From a bacterium (GTDB taxonomy: Bacteria > SZUA-79 > Acidulodesulfobacterales > Acidulodesulfobacteraceae), in assembly GCA_021813595.1 (NCBI GenBank), contig JAKAKF010000151.1, forward strand, positions 1 to 5,962: a stretch of DNA of 5,962 nucleotides, in the 5' to 3' direction. Each line of letters starts with the position of its first letter. Positions within the stretch are counted from its first letter, which is position 1. A program made the translations under genes and the position numbers. The notes under the pieces are model-generated. The model saw nothing but the letters and a program-made list of their open reading frames with translations, was not told the DNA's origin and did not search any database. This document shows positions 3,897 through 5,962 of the stretch, piece after piece.

Positions 3897-5126
3897 TTAA
3901 TACAAAAACCCGAATAACCATAGAGGTATTTTTCTTTTATAACCGGTTTCTATTCCGTCTGCGGCGATAAAAGAATTTTCTTGTATTTTTATGTCTTTAG
4001 TTTGCGAAAAATCTTTATTTTTGCCTCCTACTTCAAAAACATATTTGTCATTTACTATAAAATCGCAAGTTTTATGGACGTTTACTTTATAAAGCGATAA
4101 AACCTGATTTGCAAAAAAAATCTCTCTTATTGTTCCGATATCATAATTACTGCAAAGCGCATAAGCGAGATTTGAATTATTTAGATATAGCTTGTCGGGC
4201 TTGGTCATTATACCGTAGCCTTTTGCTTTCTGGCGCATAGCTATAATTAAGTTAGATTCGTGTAAGTTTTTTAAATATTTATAGGCTGTATTTCTGTCGA
4301 TTTCAGAAGAAGAAGCAAGTTTTTCGATATTAACTTTAAAAGGTTGGGATTCGCACAGAAGTTCTAAAAGTTTTTTTATTTTATAAACATGCGCCGGATG
4401 TATGAGTCCTAAAATTACCATATCGCCTTCCAGCACTTCGTTTATGAGGCTATACAGTTTAACGAGATAGCCGCCGCTTTTCCCCTCTTTGTAAAACGGA
4501 TAGTAACCGTGTTCCAAATATTTTTTAAAATAATATAAAGGCTTAATTTTAGAGATAACGTTTACCGATATATCGTAATGATTCTTAATTATATCTTCAA
4601 GACCGACAGGCTGAAAGTTAAGTCCCGTTTCGAAGTTTATAAACTCCCTGAACGACAGTCCGCCCATATTATACACTAAAGCTCTTCTCGATAAATCGGT
4701 ACTGCCTTTCTTAAGATGGAGTTCGCTGCTTCCTGAAAATATTATTTTTAATTCCTTGAAAGAATCGTATATAGCCTTTATGTGAGCATAAAAATCACGA
4801 TATTTATGAACTTCGTCAAGAACGAGAAGTTTTCCGTTTTTAGCGGCAAATTCTTCTGCAAAAAGAGTAAGATTAATGCCTGCGGCGATAGGATTGTCTA
4901 AGGATATATAAAGCGCTTCGTCCGGGCTTGCAAAATTATTTTTTATATACTGAAGCATTAAGGTGGATTTCCCGACCCCCCTTTGCCCTACTATACCGAT
5001 AAGTCTTTCATTAAAATCGATTTTATTATATAAATACCTTTTAAACGATACCGGCGCATAATTAATTACGCTCGTATGAAATCTGACTATATTTTCTATA
5101 TTTTCCGTAAAATCCGGCATAGACAT
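3897..5126 (-). CDS. AAA ATPase with AAA_14 and DUF4143 domains
   Basis: The 409-aa protein has the COG1373 architecture. The N-terminal AAA_14 domain holds Walker A GQRGVGKST (47-55), Walker B KLLVLDEVHKY (99-109) and a sensor-like strand IIFSGSSELHL (128-138). A winged-helix-like segment follows (about 263-297, SSEIDRNTAYKYLKNL). The C-terminal DUF4143 domain has KPDKLYLNNSNLAYAL (309-324), REIFFANQVL (334-343) and a PD-(D/E)xK-like core, CDFIV (354-358) then YVFEVGGKNK (362-371), ending in IPLWLFGFLY. Length and both ends match intact family members. The cellular role is not established; the family is scattered, multicopy and common in mobile or defence-rich DNA. The gene stands alone, with no partner in the operon. 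The ATG at 5126 lacks a ribosome site (a second ATG at 5120 is no better); the only strong one is 45 bases upstream. Confidence 0.9.
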   Translation of the reverse strand: MSMPDFTENIENIVRFHTSVINYAPVSFKRYLYNKIDFNERLIGIVGQRGVGKSTLMLQYIKNNFASPDEALYISLDNPIAAGINLTLFAEEFAAKNGKLLVLDEVHKYRDFYAHIKAIYDSFKELKIIFSGSSELHLKKGSTDLSRRALVYNMGGLSFREFINFETGLNFQPVGLEDIIKNHYDISVNVISKIKPLYYFKKYLEHGYYPFYKEGKSGGYLVKLYSLINEVLEGDMVILGLIHPAHVYKIKKLLELLCESQPFKVNIEKLASSSEIDRNTAYKYLKNLHESNLIIAMRQKAKGYGIMTKPDKLYLNNSNLAYALCSNYDIGTIREIFFANQVLSLYKVNVHKTCDFIVNDKYVFEVGGKNKDFSQTKDIKIQENSFIAADGIETGYKRKIPLWLFGFLY

Positions 5127-5171
5127 AATTATTTATTCATTAATATTTATTAAATATTTAAAGATATTAAG

Positions 5172-5178
5172 CCTCCTT
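5172..5178 (-). promoter_or_regulatory. Strong Shine-Dalgarno too far upstream of the ATPase start
   Basis: AAGGAGG on the minus strand is followed by 45 bases before the ATPase ATG at 5126. No ATG, GTG or TTG lies at normal spacing; an intervening ATG (in ATGAATAAATAA) opens only three codons. Either the ATPase is translated from a folded or leaderless message, or its original start was separated from this site by an insertion. Confidence 0.35.
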
Positions 5179-5236
5179 GGAATGTATTCATATAAAATAA
5201 CAATACTGATTAGAATAAACTATTTATATATTTTTT

Positions 5237-5254
5237 TGCTTATTATAATAAGCA
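5237..5254. repeat. 18-bp palindrome containing TATAAT
   Basis: TGCTTATTATAATAAGCA is a perfect palindrome in the gap between the ATPase and the outer-membrane gene, and its centre contains a -10-like TATAAT on both strands. It could be an operator over the ATPase promoter. No clear -35 partner is visible at 16-18 bases. Confidence 0.35.
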
Positions 5255-5324
5255 TTAATAAGTATAATATATATTATTTATATAATCAAGTTTATTTTTA
5301 AGTTTATTTTTTCAATAATAATGG

Positions 5325-5360
5325 AATAACAGGGGGCGGATTTATTCGCCCCCTGTTATT
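5325..5360. terminator. GC-rich hairpin after the outer-membrane protein gene
   Basis: A perfect 14-bp stem (AATAACAGGGGGCG at 5325-5338, its complement at 5347-5360) with an 8-base loop lies 13 bases past the stop of the barrel gene. Six T follow on the plus-strand side (5363-5368), so it is a textbook terminator for plus-strand transcription. For the minus-strand gene the tail is only CCATTATTATTG, so it may terminate less cleanly or protect the mRNA 3' end. Confidence 0.75.
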
Positions 5361-5373
5361 TGTTTTTTGCCGT

Positions 5374-5962
5374 TCATCGCCACCTGACCGTCATATTTCC
5401 CCAGAACGAATTCATAATAACGTCATGCCCGAACTGCCTTCTGTAACTGACCTGCAATGTTACATGCCTGCTTATATCTGTTTTAAGTCCAGTTCCGAAT
5501 ATGCCCATAGTGGGATTTGCCTGAATGCCGTACGTGTCGAAACTCTCTCCCGGGGTTTCTATAAACTGCTCTTCCGCATAAGCTCCCGGATACCAGATAT
5601 TCCTTCGTACGCCTAAGCTAATCCAAGCATTGCGGTCAGACGCCCTGACTACGAAACGGGCGTGCAAATCGTCTCTTTCCTGTCTTCCTACGTTCATAGA
5701 ATAGCTTGAAAGTTGTCCCTGTCCGTATTCCGTAAATCCGCTTATAGCAGTATGAACGTAAGAAACTCCCAAGATAGGAGTAATGTTAACGACCTGCGTC
5801 TTAAAAGTATAGCCTCCCCTAACGGCAGCCGTATATGCGGACGCTCTTGAACTGCCGTTCATATCGCCTCCGCTTACGTTATCCGCCGAAGACATAAGTC
5901 CGCCGGAATAACCGGCCTGAAAACCTATTCTTGCGCCGGAAGCATGCCAGAAGCCGTAAGCC
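5374..5962 (-). CDS. Outer-membrane beta-barrel, probable autotransporter C-terminal domain (runs off right edge)
   Basis: The frame is open from the window edge to a TGA at 5374; the first internal ATG (5895) is not the start, as 22 in-frame codons upstream continue the same pattern (AYGFWHASGARIGFQAGYSG). The visible 195 residues alternate polar and aromatic/aliphatic residues in strands separated by short turns. Examples are ASAYTAAVRGGYTFKTQ, NITPILGVSYVHTAISGFTE, DLHARFVVRAS, AWISLGVRRNIWYP, GIFGTGLKTDISRHVTLQVS and FGHDVIMNSFWGNMTVRWR. This is the pattern of the autotransporter beta-domain (type V secretion), which inserts in the outer membrane and exports an N-terminal passenger, here outside the window. 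The last residue is Arg with Trp before it, whereas barrels normally end in Phe or Trp. Another barrel family remains possible. The downstream hairpin indicates this is the last gene of its transcript. Confidence 0.75.
   Translation of the reverse strand, partial: AYGFWHASGARIGFQAGYSGGLMSSADNVSGGDMNGSSRASAYTAAVRGGYTFKTQVVNITPILGVSYVHTAISGFTEYGQGQLSSYSMNVGRQERDDLHARFVVRASDRNAWISLGVRRNIWYPGAYAEEQFIETPGESFDTYGIQANPTMGIFGTGLKTDISRHVTLQVSYRRQFGHDVIMNSFWGNMTVRWR

Noticed and set aside
5425..5616. Plus-strand ORF of 63 codons inside the barrel gene
   Set aside because: Antisense shadow of the well-supported outer-membrane barrel frame.

Overview
The window looks like chromosomal DNA of an AT-rich, Gram-negative bacterium that uses hydrogen. 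The evidence is a [NiFe]-hydrogenase maturation gene (hypE) at the left edge and an outer-membrane beta-barrel (probable autotransporter) domain at the right edge. The genus cannot be read from the sequence. Every intact gene lies on the minus strand, so transcription runs right to left.

Layout, left to right. (1) 1-601: the first 200 codons of hypE, with an unusual Asn/Gly repeat insertion. (2) 628-1874: an AbiE-type (type IV) toxin-antitoxin pair, antitoxin upstream of toxin, ending 26 bases before hypE. The toxin has apparently lost about 80-90 central residues in frame, including the second Asp of its DxD motif. (3) 1875-2679: a gene graveyard of about 800 bases. It holds two diverged direct copies of a promoter/leader/start-codon module, the C-terminal end of an outer-membrane protein, a collapsed remnant of a second AAA ATPase on the plus strand, and an open fragment with no start codon. 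(4) 2680-3287: a two-gene cassette, a 65-aa protein followed by a DUF2335 two-helix membrane protein. (5) 3304-3896: a repeat-rich gap with an inverted repeat, two TTTGACCCC motifs, a 23-base-period CACCGA array and a perfect 34-bp palindrome. (6) 3897-5126: an intact AAA_14/DUF4143 ATPase. (7) 5374-5962: the C-terminal part of the outer-membrane barrel protein, followed by a strong GC-rich hairpin.

How the parts relate. The stretch from 628 to about 5330 reads as an accessory island between a metabolic gene (hypE) and a surface-protein gene. Its contents (toxin-antitoxin pair, DUF4143 ATPases intact and decayed, short repeats, gene fragments) are typical of a site of repeated gain and loss. 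No complete transposase, integrase, CRISPR array, tRNA or rRNA is visible. The strongest leads for new biology are the phased 23-base array beside the palindrome and ATPase, the duplicated start modules, and the internally deleted AbiEii toxin.
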